Origin: Alnus glutinosa
Lineage: Eukaryota > Streptophyta > Magnoliopsida > Fagales > Betulaceae
Assembly (NCBI RefSeq): GCF_958979055.1
Contig: NC_084886.1
Span: 7,082,154-7,146,153, forward strand
DNA: 64,000 nt
Reading direction: 5' to 3'
The notes below the pieces were generated by a model. It searched no databases and was not told where the DNA came from. It saw only the letters and a list, made by a program, of their open reading frames with translations. Made by a program: the position numbers and the translations under genes. How positions within the stretch are numbered: position 1 is the first letter of the stretch; every line of letters begins with the position of its first letter. This document shows positions 33,634-44,886 of this stretch, one piece after another.

Positions 33634-36622
33634 ATGTCGACGGAGAAGGAGAGAGAGACCCAGGTTTACATGGCCAAGCTTGCCGAACAGGCCGAGCGTT
33701 ATGAAGGTTCTCTTCTTTATCTTCCTCTTTCTCTTTTTGTTTCATTTATTTCATTTGCTTGTTTGGGAATACTGATCTGGATTTGTTTGTTTAAGGCCTC
33801 AGCATTTAGATTTGTTTTTCGCTTGGTATTAAATTATTTTTGTGTTTGTGTAATCTGATTTTATTTTTTTTCGTCTATGTTTGTTTATGCGAGGATGTTT
33901 GATTGTTTGGAGATATGGCTGGAGATAGTGGTGATGGGTTTTGGTCTTAGATTTATTTTTCTGTCGTTCATGAATGCGATTTATGGGATCGGTTTGTCGA
34001 TGGAAGAAGTAAATCTTATTTATCGTGTTTTGTTGACTTGAGACCCGATGGAGTCCGTGGTGAAGTTGTTGGATTAGATTGGTTGATTGGAAATCTAACA
34101 GAAACGTGGAATATTAGTAAAGATTTGTTGTGCTTTTTGCATGCTAAAAACTGGCACTCGATGGCATTGTTGCTGTCTCCTTCCTGGTTGCTACATAATT
34201 CTCCTCTACCTGTTTGGTTTACCAAAAGAAAACAAAAGGATTCGATTCATCATTTACCCTTTTTCTCAGTGTCCTCCATTTATTCATTTGAAAAAGGGGA
34301 GAGAGAAAAAAAAAAAAAAAAAAAAGAACAATGATGCTCTAGAAAAGAAACTACTTTTGGGCATTTTACTTCCTTTTATTGTTATTATTATTTGAATGTA
34401 AGCCATTTCTTATATGTGATGTATTTGGCTATATATGTATAGCACTATAATGACACAAAAGTGCAAAGATCTGGATTAATTAATTTATGTACACGTAATG
34501 AACCTTATTTCAATGTTTTCTTTATCCATTATGTAGCCAAACGCCAATAGTTAGAATTAAAATTTTCTTGCCTTTTTGTTTTGGATCATTATACCCATCT
34601 CTGATTCTTTGTCAAAATTTTGGGTACTGCCAGATTTATTACTATGCATATCTCTGTAATTGTTAGAACATGTACAAAAAGCTCTTTATGAATTCAATAA
34701 AAAAAGAGGACAGCTTTATATGATGTACTTTTGAAACTATTCTCCAGTTGTATTACAGAAGTGATTTCTCTCTGAAATCTCATATTTGATTGATGACAGA
34801 AATGGTTGAGTGTATGAAAAATGTTGCAAGACTTGATCTTGAGCTGACTGTGGAGGAGAGGAATCTTCTCTCTGTGGGATACAAAAATGTCATTGGTGCT
34901 CGGCGAGCTTCTTGGCGCATTATGTCATCCATTGAGCAGAAGGAGGAGTCTAAGGGAAATGACCACAACGTTAAACTTATTAAGGGTTACCGCCAGAGGG
35001 TTGAGGAGGAGCTTTGCAAGATTTGCTACGACATTCTTGGTATCATTGACAAGCACCTGATCCCTTCTTCCACTTCAGGAGAAGCTACGGTTTTTTACTA
35101 CAAAATGTGAGTCATGTTACTTTTAGGGTATATTTCATCATTTTTCCACTTGCTAGATCAAAGCAACTCATGTAGCAGTCCATGCAATTGATTACTTTTA
35201 GGCTTAGCAGTTTTACTTTATGGAATATGGTATATATTTATCTGATATTTTATGTTCAATATATTCCAAAGGATAACAAACGAGAGAATAATTGTGTCTA
35301 AGTATTTACTTTTTCTGCCTCCCATACTAGTGGTTCACATGTAATGGGGTAGACTCTTGCTGATTCATCCCCTGTCCCGGCCTAAGAGAGGTCAAAGATG
35401 TGGCTGAGTCATGGAATTAAGTTATTTTAAATTCCACTATTTATTTTTGAATGGTAATTCATTGATTGTACTTTTTTGGAGTCATTGAAGGGCTATATGC
35501 ATGTTAATATATTTAACTTTTGTAGTTTGATGTGTTATGCATGAATGCAGGAAAGGAGACTATTATCGGTATCTTGCTGAGTTCAAGACTGACCAGGAAA
35601 GGAAAGAGGCAGCTGAGGAGTCATTGAAGGGATACGAGGCATGTTCATTTGACATATCTTACATTTCCACCCATGGTCAATCAATGCATGTTCGTGTATT
35701 ATTCTTTACTTTTCATATTACTTGATCTGCTTTCCTGCCATCTCTTTGTTAGGCTGCTTCAGCCACCGCAAACACAGATCTTCCATCAACCCACCCAATC
35801 CGTCTTGGCCTTGCACTCAATTTCTCTGTCTTCTATTATGAGATAATGAATTCTCCTGAGAGGTATTAAGCTATTTCCTCTGTTATATGTTTAGGGATTT
35901 TGAAACATTTACAGACTAGTAATTCTTGATTAAACGTGTTACTGAAACTTGCAGGGCCTGCCATTTGGCTAAACAAGCTTTTGATGAGGCAATTGCAGAG
36001 CTGGACACCTTGAGTGAGGAGTCATACAAGGACAGCACCCTGATCATGCAGTTGTTGAGAGACAACCTCACTCTCTGGACCTCCGATTTGCCTGAAGATG
36101 GAGGTACTGTGGATGCGGTGGCTAGATTATCAGATGCATTAGTATAATCTTAGCATTATTGAATTGTTGAACAAGTCGTCCTGCAGATTTCTGTATAATG
36201 ATCTAGCAGAAAACTTTAGGTGCTTGATGCAGACACTGTACAGGTGGTTAGAGCCTATGTTGATGGCCACTATTTTCATCTTACGTTAGTAAGATGGAGC
36301 AGTATGCGTCTCCTTCTAAACCTCCATTTTTGGCAAAATTTTAAAGCCTATTTGGTTAAGCCTACTGTTTGGTGGAATACTGAAGAAGCTCTCTTATATT
36401 ATTTGTTTCTAGTTTATATGTTTATCCGGAGATAGTATTTTCTGAACTTGATGACTCAAATGTGAATGCTCTCATGCAGGTGAAGACAACCTCAAAGGTG
36501 AAGAGTCCAAACCAGCTGAAGCTGAGGTAAGTGCTTGCATGGATCCTTTTTGTTGCTTTAACCAAATACGGATTACCTTTGCTGTTTACTAAAATCCCGT
36601 TTAAACTATTTTGCAGCATTGA
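33634..36622 (+). CDS. GRF12: 14-3-3 protein (GF14, iota-like)
   Basis: Seven coding exons: 33634-33706, 34800-35106, 35551-35638, 35753-35862, 35955-36103, 36480-36526, 36617-36622; 780 nt, 259 aa. Family signatures are [11 protein letters not shown] (about 45-55) and [21 protein letters not shown] (217-237). The basic groove residues of the family (RRASWR, and the RY of YYRYLAEF) are present. 14-3-3 dimers bind phosphoserine/threonine motifs on enzymes, kinases and transcription factors. Intron 3 has a GC donor (GAG|GCATGT at 35639-35640), required because the frame continues GYE|AASAT. The last coding exon contributes only one residue and the stop. If intron 6 is retained, the C-terminus gains 21 different residues, ending at 36590-36592. 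The iota/GRF12 assignment rests on sequence character and on its position beside EAF7. Confidence 0.94.
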
Positions 36623-37811
36623 CGGGAGTACCAGAGAGTGGCCTGCGCATAACAGTTTTAGGTGTCTGTCAGACTACTTCGTGAATTCAGCTTTTCTCAT
36701 AAGGGGATTGGAGTAAACAATTTGGACATATCATAATTTTATTGATCTTTGTGGATCCAACCAAAGCCAGAAGGATCAATCAGTTGTCTGCCTTTTCCTT
36801 TTTTTCTTGGATTTATTTGATTTTTTCTTTTCTTTTTTACTTTTCCTCCATGTTATTTCATTGCGACTTGTTTATTTAAGCAATGGATATTTTTACATTT
36901 TTCTTAAACCATCTTGGGCTTTTTATCTTGTAATTTTGGATTAGACTTCGTAGATTGGAAGCTATTGGACCGGATGCCTACAAATGATTGCCACTTAACA
37001 TGTGGTTTTCTTTCTTTCTCCTTTTGGGCGGGCAATATTTGATTGACTTGATTTGATTGTAGGTTTGACTATAGCTTTTTTTTATATACATATACCTCAA
37101 TCTACAAATCAACCAATAAACCTTCCTCATTGCATTGTATCTCTAAAATATTTTAATTGGGTTGATGTACCATATTAATTTACCATCCGGGTTACAATGT
37201 CTTCTTTTTTATCTTAAAATCACAAAAATATTTATAAAAATTTGAAGGAAAATAAAAAAACTAACCCACGTCATTTTTTCTTTCCGATTTTTTTTTTTAA
37301 AAAAAAAAAATTATGCAGAGTATTTTTGTTATTTTGGAAGGTGTTTTGAGAAATATTACAATCCTAATAGTAAATCAATAAAATATATTAATCAAATTGA
37401 AAAATCGGAGAAACATTCAATAGATTAAAGAGGATATGTATACTTTCCTTCCATGAAACTCGTTCAATTTTTAGCTAAACTTCTAACATGGTAGTATGAG
37501 AGAACCTTCTTTCTTGTATTAGGCTATTAGCCTCATATTTGGACCCAGTCCATCAAGTCCCATAAGAGAGAGAAAGAGAGAGTCAGCAAAATTGCAAAGG
37601 ATACACAAATGGGTAATTTAAAAAATCACTTGTAATCAATAAAACTGTAATCTCCCGAAACAATAATTACACTCAAAAAATTGCCCTAGCCTAGCTGTAC
37701 GGCCAGAAAATTTTGGGCAAAAATTCAAGTGATGCAATCATGCACATATCTCGCTTTCCATATTTAAAAGTAGAAATATTAGTTTTGAGTTTATGATAAA
37801 AATAAAAAATT

Positions 37812-37846
<35 letters not shown>

Positions 37847-38545
37847 TTAAGATAGTGACTTTCTTTTTCTGGTCTAAAGGTGGTGGTATTGAGCTTGTAT
37901 GCTACATAATTACTAATAAGGCCTAGCCTAACCAAAATTTGAAAAGCTTTTGAAATTTTTCTTCTTGGCATAGCAAGCGTTTTGGCCCTAAAGTGTCATG
38001 TCGGCAAATAATTTGCTGCTGCTCAGGCAAAATAAACCGAGGATTTTGGAGGTAATTAAAAGTTAAATGGCTAGCTCGTTAAAAGGGGGGATATTGGAAG
38101 CAAATGAGAATTTACAAACTGACTGGTAAAATTAAGGTGAACTTTTGTTTCTAAATCCAACGCATTAAGAGCAAAGTCTACAGTGAGAGTTATTCAGGAT
38201 TAGCTTACTAAAAGCAAGCAATGAGAAAGGGATATTGGACAGTGAAACAATTGCAGCTGCTGTTGAATGTCTTCCAACGGTTCCAAGTTTTTGTCTTCAT
38301 TTACAGTTTCCCTCAACAAGAAGGGAAACCAATAGAAAAAGGCAAACTAAAGAACCATGTCACACTAACCCTTCCAAATATATTTTAAAGAACATCGATC
38401 CCCCATCAAGTATGCGCATAAAGATTTGGAGATACAGAAAATATAGAAAGATAGAGAAAAGGCACCACTGTACAATCTAGCCAAAAAAAAAAAGTGATGA
38501 ACAAACAAGTTTAAACAAAACGTGTATATATACCAAAATTGTCAG
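36623..38545. other. Convergent intergenic region, 14-3-3 to EAF7
   Basis: Includes both 3' UTRs, T-rich sequence (36790-36840), poly-A runs (37294-37310, 37818-37845) and no recognisable gene or complete transposon. Confidence 0.45.
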
Positions 38546-39523
38546 TTATGATTCTTCCTTGACGAAAAAACTTTGAGGCAAGCAAAAATCTTCCTCGTGA
38601 TTCAGGATTTCCATCTCCTCATCATCTGGTTTCTGAAATTTATAAGAAAACAAAAAAGAGCACGATCAGCATGTACACTTTCTCAAAAGCAAAAACATAC
38701 ATGATGTCCAAAAGCAAGGAGTAGAAACACATATAAAATTTCCCTTTCTTTTCTTGTTCTAATGTGGTGGTGGGGGGGATTGTTCCAGAGTAAATATCCT
38801 TTGAATGATGCATTTACATTAACAAGTTGGGATCAGCAACAAAAATTCAACTCTACCATTTCAATATTTCAGGACACATTAGGGGCACCTAGAAGAGTCA
38901 TTGACTTGTTTGCTTGTTGGTGGACGCCTAGAAGGCCTATGAGTGTTTTTTTTTATACTTTGTATCTTTGGATGGTGGCTTTTGTGTCCCTTTGTCGCTT
39001 AGTTTTAGTGATTTCCTTGTTCATTTTTCGTTTTCTAGTTAGGTGATTTCTCTTGTATACTTCCGGTGTACTTAGGGGCGCCTTAAGCTTTTAATAAGAC
39101 AAGTTTATTAGTTATCAAAAAAATATTTCAGGACACATTGTTTTATTGAGAAAAAGAAAAACAAGTTTCTATATCTATGCATATTACTTTTTCTAATATG
39201 TCATTCTTATTCTTTCCTTAGACAGCAACCTCCAACAAAAAGCTTTCTACGTCCATCAAGAAACCTACTAACCAACCCTTCACATATGTATGCCTACATC
39301 CTCAACCAAACCACACTTCATTTTATGAACATCATGCTGCTCATCAAGCATTGCAAATGCACAGATATCCCAAATCCCATTAAACGAAACGATAACAAGG
39401 TGTTTCAATATTTGAAACATGTGAAATGCAAACTTTGATTGAAGGACATAAACAATTTCCAATTTAAATGGGGTTTAAAATTTTTTAAATAGAAAAAGGA
39501 AAATGGAAAGGACTTAAAAAAAG

Positions 39524-39567
<44 letters not shown>

Positions 39568-41232
39568 AGAGAAAGGTTGATCCATTTAATTATAGCATAT
39601 AGAAATGAGTTTGGAAATTGATGATAACATGGGGAAAGAAAAAGTTAAATATATCATAAGAGCTAATCAAATACCAGCATTTCTAAGTTGTAGAAACGAT
39701 CCAGCAGCTGCAGGACCTCATCAGAAGAGAAGTGTCGGTCAAAGCTGTGACAAGAGTGTAGATAATTGTAAGAGTATGTGGCAGAAAATGAAAGTTACCA
39801 AAATCTATGCTCCAAAAGCTCAGGACAGGTATGAGCAGAAGAGATTTATGAGACAGAACAAACCTTTTCCGAAGAAACTCCATCAAACCATAGAGGACAA
39901 AGTGGCGATGTATGCCTGCATGGAAACAATTTATCAGAGTGCTCATCGACTTCTAAATAAACTAATAAGTGAAGAACACAAACGGAAGTTGATTTACCAT
40001 AATTTCCTAAATAAAAACAAATTAAAATGCTAGAGGCAGCTTTTCTTTACAATATGTAAGTCAATCCTTTGCCAATGCTTATTCTAGTTCCCCTTAAATT
40101 GAGTTAGTGATCAGACTCTATATGCACCAGTTGTACTGAGAATTGGCAGGTTCAAACAAGGGATATTATTCAATGAGCTTATTGGGAGTCATTAATAAGC
40201 TCTTGTTAGTTATTTTCTTGGAGAAAACTTCACTGCTTGAGCCTTTGCTACAAAATTCAATACTCAACGTCATGTAATAAAACAACATATGTTGCTTATT
40301 AGAATCCCATGCTTTTCGGGTAATATGTATAATGTCACAGAAATCTTCAATATGGAGACACCAATACTTAACCAAGGTAAGCAGGTACTCAACTACCACA
40401 TTTCTCCCAGGAACTGGTATATTCATACCCCTCATTGACTGGTTTTTCAAGGTTAGTGTCACATATATACGACAATGTTGCATTTCAGACCCATCTTCAA
40501 GGAAGTATTCAACGCTGATGATAGTTTGAACTGGAAAACTTTGTTGCTATAACTTAAAAAAAAAAATTAAAAAAAAAAAATTAAAAGTACAGTACGATTT
40601 TGCTTTGGAACTCAGTGTAAGAGATAAGTGGAAGCCACCAGATCATTCAGTGGCAGAGAAATACAAACAAGAAGCTGATGCCCTACATTAACTGCCAAAC
40701 ACATGTCAGTGCATGCAAAGTTCATTCACGTTATTGTAATTAAATTCTTTTTTTTTAAAAAAAAAAAGTACCTTCATAATTTCTTAGATAAATGAATAAT
40801 AAATCCCCTCAGTTTTTTAAAATTGATTTTATCTTCATAATTTGAAATGGTCCTTCCATGTGTTTTCCGCCCTTGTTAAGCCACGTCAGCATTCTTTGCC
40901 ATGTAATATTAAAATAATTATTATTTATTTTTAATAAATACTAAAAAATTAAAATTTTAAAAAACTAAAAAAAAAAATTAAAATCTAAAAAAGAAAAAAG
41001 GGGAGGGGGTGGCTCAGCCACACATGCATCCCTAAGGGGGAAGGTAAATTTGCCTTATAAACACATAGAACTTTGAAATTCAAAAGAGAATTTGATTAAA
41101 CCTGCCTTGTAGCTTAACTGGAGGATAAATTTCCAAAGCTTCTAACAGTCTAAGCTCCAATTCCACCTGTGATTGCTCCTACTTAAGCATAAACATAAGT
41201 AAAACAAACAAATTAATTTAATTTGTTTACAC

Positions 41233-41300
<68 letters not shown>

Positions 41301-41421
41301 AGAGAGAGAGAGAGAGACGTGCCTTGGGGAGAGAAGAAGCAGAGGAAGGGGGAGCTTTGCAAGGAGAATGTACGGACATGCCGTCTTGTTCCTCTTCTCT
41401 ATCTTTGCCTCCATTGTCCAT
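38546..41421 (-). CDS. EAF7: EAF7/MRGBP-like subunit of the NuA4 acetyltransferase complex
   Basis: Five short coding exons on the minus strand: 41421-41323, 41178-41106, 39915-39864, 39744-39675, 38632-38546; 381 nt, 126 aa. They join into QVELELRLLEALEIYPPVKL, then GIHRHFVLYGLMEFLRKS, then FDRHFSSDEVLQLLDRFYNL, then an acidic tail ending in LNHEEDFCLPQSFF. This matches the CT20/EAF7-MRGBP family: an acidic N-terminus, an (I/N)RHF block, a helix-rich 'dividing line' domain and a C-terminal F-LP motif. Members belong to NuA4/TIP60 histone H4 acetyltransferase, pairing with MRG15/EAF3. Introns 1 and 2 both appear to have GC donors (AAG|GCACGT, AAG|GCAGGT); GT alternatives beside them break the frame. 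Intron 1 is mostly microsatellite, and intron 4 contains a LINE insertion. The ATG at 41421 is the least certain part. Confidence 0.85.
38881..39121 (+). mobile_element. 241-bp LINE 3' end in EAF7 intron 4
   Basis: The 3' terminus GTGTACTTAGGGGCGCCTTA plus A-tail matches the LINE family at 22483-24954. The flanks are a perfect 18-bp duplication, AATATTTCAGGACACATT (38863-38880 and 39122-39139). A short frame (GAPRRVIDLFACWWTPRR) is a remnant of the LINE C-terminus. It lies antisense to EAF7. Confidence 0.93.
39518..39565. repeat. Long poly-A tract in EAF7 intron 4
   Basis: Nearly 50 consecutive A residues with one or two interruptions. It reads as poly-T in the EAF7 transcript and may extend the polypyrimidine character of the intron. 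No retroposon body is recognisable next to it. Confidence 0.9.
40760..41050. mobile_element. Non-coding transposon relic in EAF7 intron 2
   Basis: An AT-rich relic with an isolated GC-rich island containing the short palindrome GTGGCTCAGCCAC (about 41010-41022). Similar island-in-AT relics occur at about 15340-15470 and 63190-63360. The ends could not be defined. Confidence 0.35.
41235..41317. repeat. (TA)n-(GA)n microsatellite filling EAF7 intron 1
   Basis: About 32 AT units (41235-41298) followed by an AG run (41301-41317). It accounts for more than half of the 144-bp intron 1 of EAF7 and ends only five bases from the donor. Confidence 0.95.
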
Positions 41422-44400
41422 GTCTATATGTATTTGTATATATATACGTGGGTATAAATATATTCCAAGTTCACACTTCACACAGAAGCGTGGTGTCTGT
41501 TTGACTGTTTCGGTGTTAGCCTCAAATATCTTCTTGGATCAAACTGAAAAGGAACAAAGCATTTTCTGTTCTTTCTTGGTTAGGGTTTTGGCGTTTGATC
41601 CAAAGGGGACTCCGAGCAAAAAGTGGTAATACTGTTTGGGTGCTGGGCTAGCCCAGAGTTTGTCCGGGTATTGGGCTTTGGGTTGAGCCCGGACTGGGCC
41701 AGGAGATCATTCTGAGCTTGTGGACTTTGTGAAGGTCTTGCATTTTCGTCCCGTTTGAAATTGGGTTATATTCATCTAATTCTAGGGGGAATAATGCTAT
41801 TTATAAAAGATGAGCTCAGCTGCTGTGAACTCGGTGTCCTTCAGTTAAATTTGATTCCATCTTGGTTCGAATAATAAATGAGTTATTCGTAAATATAATA
41901 GTATGTTCAAATATTAAATGAGACATGCTCGTATAAATTCGGCTCAACTCAAATAAACTTATATAATTTCGTATAACTTCATTTTTATAAAACCTTTTAG
42001 TATTATTTTAATTTTGAAATAAAAACATCTTAAGAAAAGGAAAATTATCTTCGTAATATGATATATATGACTTGAATTATTGTTGATGTGAGTTTAATAT
42101 TAGATATTTGTGTGTATATAATCGTGTTTGTGAGTATATATGTATGGATATGTGCGTATGTGGGCATGTGACAAACAAAAAAAAAAAAAATTCCCTTGCA
42201 ACAAATTTCTTTGGTGTTCCTTAATCGGGGAACCAAAATTATATATATCTTTTCTTTTGGTCCATCCTGAAAGGATTTTTTACCTTAATTTAGAGTTCAT
42301 ATAAAGTGCCCGCCTTAATACTTAAAGATGAATTATTCAAAAAAAAAAAAAAAAAAAACTTATAAGATGAAATAAAAATAGAAAAAATTAAAGATGAAAT
42401 AATACCTTAATTTGCTCCCCGCACTTCTTTCTTGCTTGATTTCTTCTCCAAATCTGTCTTCTTAGGCCTGCAAGTTTAGCACACCCCATTAGCACTCGGA
42501 CAAGACAAATCCCCGAACATCTGACACGTATACATTCAGAATAAGAACCGCAGCGGTAAGGATGGCACTGAAGGAGGCCGAAACGAAGTCATCTGCAGGA
42601 AGCACACGAAAAACACTTTTTACAACTAATGCTCCGTTTGTTTCGACGTAAAATGGTTTCCGTCGTAAAATAGTTTCAGGGAAGTCATTTTTATGGAAAA
42701 TATTTTTCGCCGAAAGCATTTTTCGATGTTTGGCGCGTACAAAAAATCATAAATATTTTTCATACAATCATATTAACCTATAAAAATTAATTTTTATTCA
42801 AAACATATAAATATTAATATAAAAATCATCGATGACGAGATTCGGTCACTGACCGACAAGATTCTGATCATTTTTACTTGATTCCGGCTACTATAGCCAG
42901 AATCCGGACAGTTTTGTCGGAATCTGGGATAACCAGATTCCGGCACAAACAGCCGGCCGTTCTGGCCAGATCCGGCCTGCCGGCCAACCGGCTAGAATCC
43001 GGCTCTCTGGCCAGATGGCCGGATTCCGGTTAGATTGGTCGCCGGAATCTGGCTGACCGGATTCCGGCGAAGGTGGCCGGATTCCGTCGCCAGATTCCGG
43101 CAACATTAACCGGATTTTTTCGGATTCCGATACCGGTAATATTTCGATGGTGGTCGGCTGCTTGAACGTGAAAGTCGACTGTGCCGTTTAAAATAGATCG
43201 ACCACGTCTGGCGTCTTCGGAAAACGATTTACGCTCCGAAATTTACTAAGCATTTTTGGTAAAACAGAAATCATTTTCCGGTTGACTATTATTTTTGCCC
43301 CTACCAAACACCGAAAAATACGAAAATCATTTTCTAGAAATCATTTTACGCCGAAACAAACGGAGCATAAGATAAATTATTCACAAACAGAAAGACAAAT
43401 AGCCACAAAAGACAACAAGTTTTGTTTGTTAATAATTTTTAGAGTATTTTTTTATTTTAAAAAAATATTTTAATATGGCCTAAAAGTTAAAATAATTGTA
43501 AATACTTTAAAAGTATTTACATTTTAAATTATTTGTTAATATTTTAATTTAAAAACAAAAACAAAAGGAAGACGGGATTGTCAGCAGAGTTATCATCAAT
43601 ATATCAATAGCTATATAAAATATTATGGCGACCCATATTATTATATATAATATTATGACCTAATTAACTGAATAACTAACCTTCAAATTTTCAAAAGTTG
43701 TCACTTGTCAGTTGGCACCCCACAGTAACAAAGAATTGTCAGATCCTCTCCCCAACGTCCACCTACCTAAGCTTCAATCCACATATCTTCCTCTACTTTT
43801 CCATTAATTTTCCTCGCAGTTGTTTAGCATCTCAGATTCTCAAGCAATTAATTATTTAACAAAAGGAGGTTTTTTTTCCTACTTATTTTAAATCAATATC
43901 AGATTCTTACAAACATATTTAAATATGTTACAACACAAATTTAACTTACCCTTTAAATTATAATCCAATTTTCAATACTCTCTTAAACTTTAAAAAGTTA
44001 CAATATATTATTCGTTTAGTCCTTTCTTTAAGATATTTTGTTAAATTCGATCCATTGTTTGATTTAATCCTAAATCCTAACTGTATGTATGGATGACATT
44101 ACAAGTTTTTAAAAGATGGCAACTCGTTTTTGAAAGTTATTAAAATTGAGAGGGACTATTACAAATACAATAAAAATAAATAAATAAATAAGTGAAGTTT
44201 GTCCAATATTTTGATGAATGGACATAAGTCAAAGTGTACAATTGGACGGCGGATGACATCGATGAAGTCGTGTGATGGAGACTTGAAATCTGAAAAATTA
44301 CACTCCACGACTCCATCGTTGTTATTTTAGACAGGGATGTTCCTTTTCTTTAATCGTTTGAAGGGGCAACGGCTCTCGTGCGTTCCGAAAACGCATGAAA

Positions 44401-44886
44401 TCTTGTGGCTGTCTCTGTAAATACTGAATAGGATTCTTCTGCATTTGTTAGTTGAAAAGCCTGAAGCCCTAATAACTCCTGTTCGCACCTAACTCTTAAA
44501 CAACACAACAGCTCTTTTATAAATTAAGCTAAAAGACAAAAAGAATCAAAAACACACCCACGCTCTCTCTCTCTCTCACTCTCCATTATCGAAGTCCATG
44601 AGCTCATGATCACTATTTCCAAGAACTCCCATAAGTTATTTTGCTGTAACTCGATTGGGTTTCTGTTGTAACAGAAGCTTTTTTGGGGTTTCAGATTCTT
44701 ATCTTCCCAATGTTCAACCACAGTCACTGCTTTGTCTAATTTTCCAAACCAAAATCCATCGTTTTCACTAAATCTTTCCGTTGTCAGAAAGTGGAAAGAA
44801 AGAAAACCCACTAAGAATTCAGGCCCTTCAAGCGTTTTCCTTACCAAAATCCCATACAGTTTTCTCTTTGTATCTCTGTGCATACA
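41422..44886. other. Divergent intergenic region, EAF7 to TPT
   Basis: The EAF7 upstream side has GGGCTTTGGG/GAGCCCGG-type motifs (41640-41705). The middle holds a 740-bp transposon (42629-43368) and AT-rich DNA. On the TPT side there is a possible TATA box, TTTATAAATT, around 44518-44524, followed by a leader with (CT)n at 44563-44582 and about 360 bp to the ATG. No other gene seen. Confidence 0.45.
42629..43368. mobile_element. 740-bp TIR transposon with a GC-rich repeat core
   Basis: The left end ATGCTCCGTTTGTTTCGACG and the right end inverse of ATGCTCCGTTTGTTTCGGCG continue with CGTAAAATG on both sides (about 30 bp of near-identity). The interior (42840-43130) is a degenerate array of CCGGATTCCGG and CCAGATTCCGGC motifs, strikingly GC-rich against the AT-rich surroundings. 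There is no transposase, so it is a non-autonomous element. No convincing target duplication was found. The 71-codon PESG-rich frame on the minus strand is a by-product of the array. Confidence 0.75.

Noticed and set aside
39605-40033. 142-codon plus-strand frame
   Set aside because: It lies antisense over EAF7 exons 3 and 4, whose splice sites and family motifs are clear. The plus-strand protein has no recognisable motif.
42891-43106. PESG-rich 71-codon minus-strand frame
   Set aside because: It arises from the CCGGATTC repeat array of the transposon.
44524-44883. 119-codon minus-strand frame
   Set aside because: It overlaps the probable TPT leader. The residues are low-complexity (ESERERERG from a CT repeat) and match no family.
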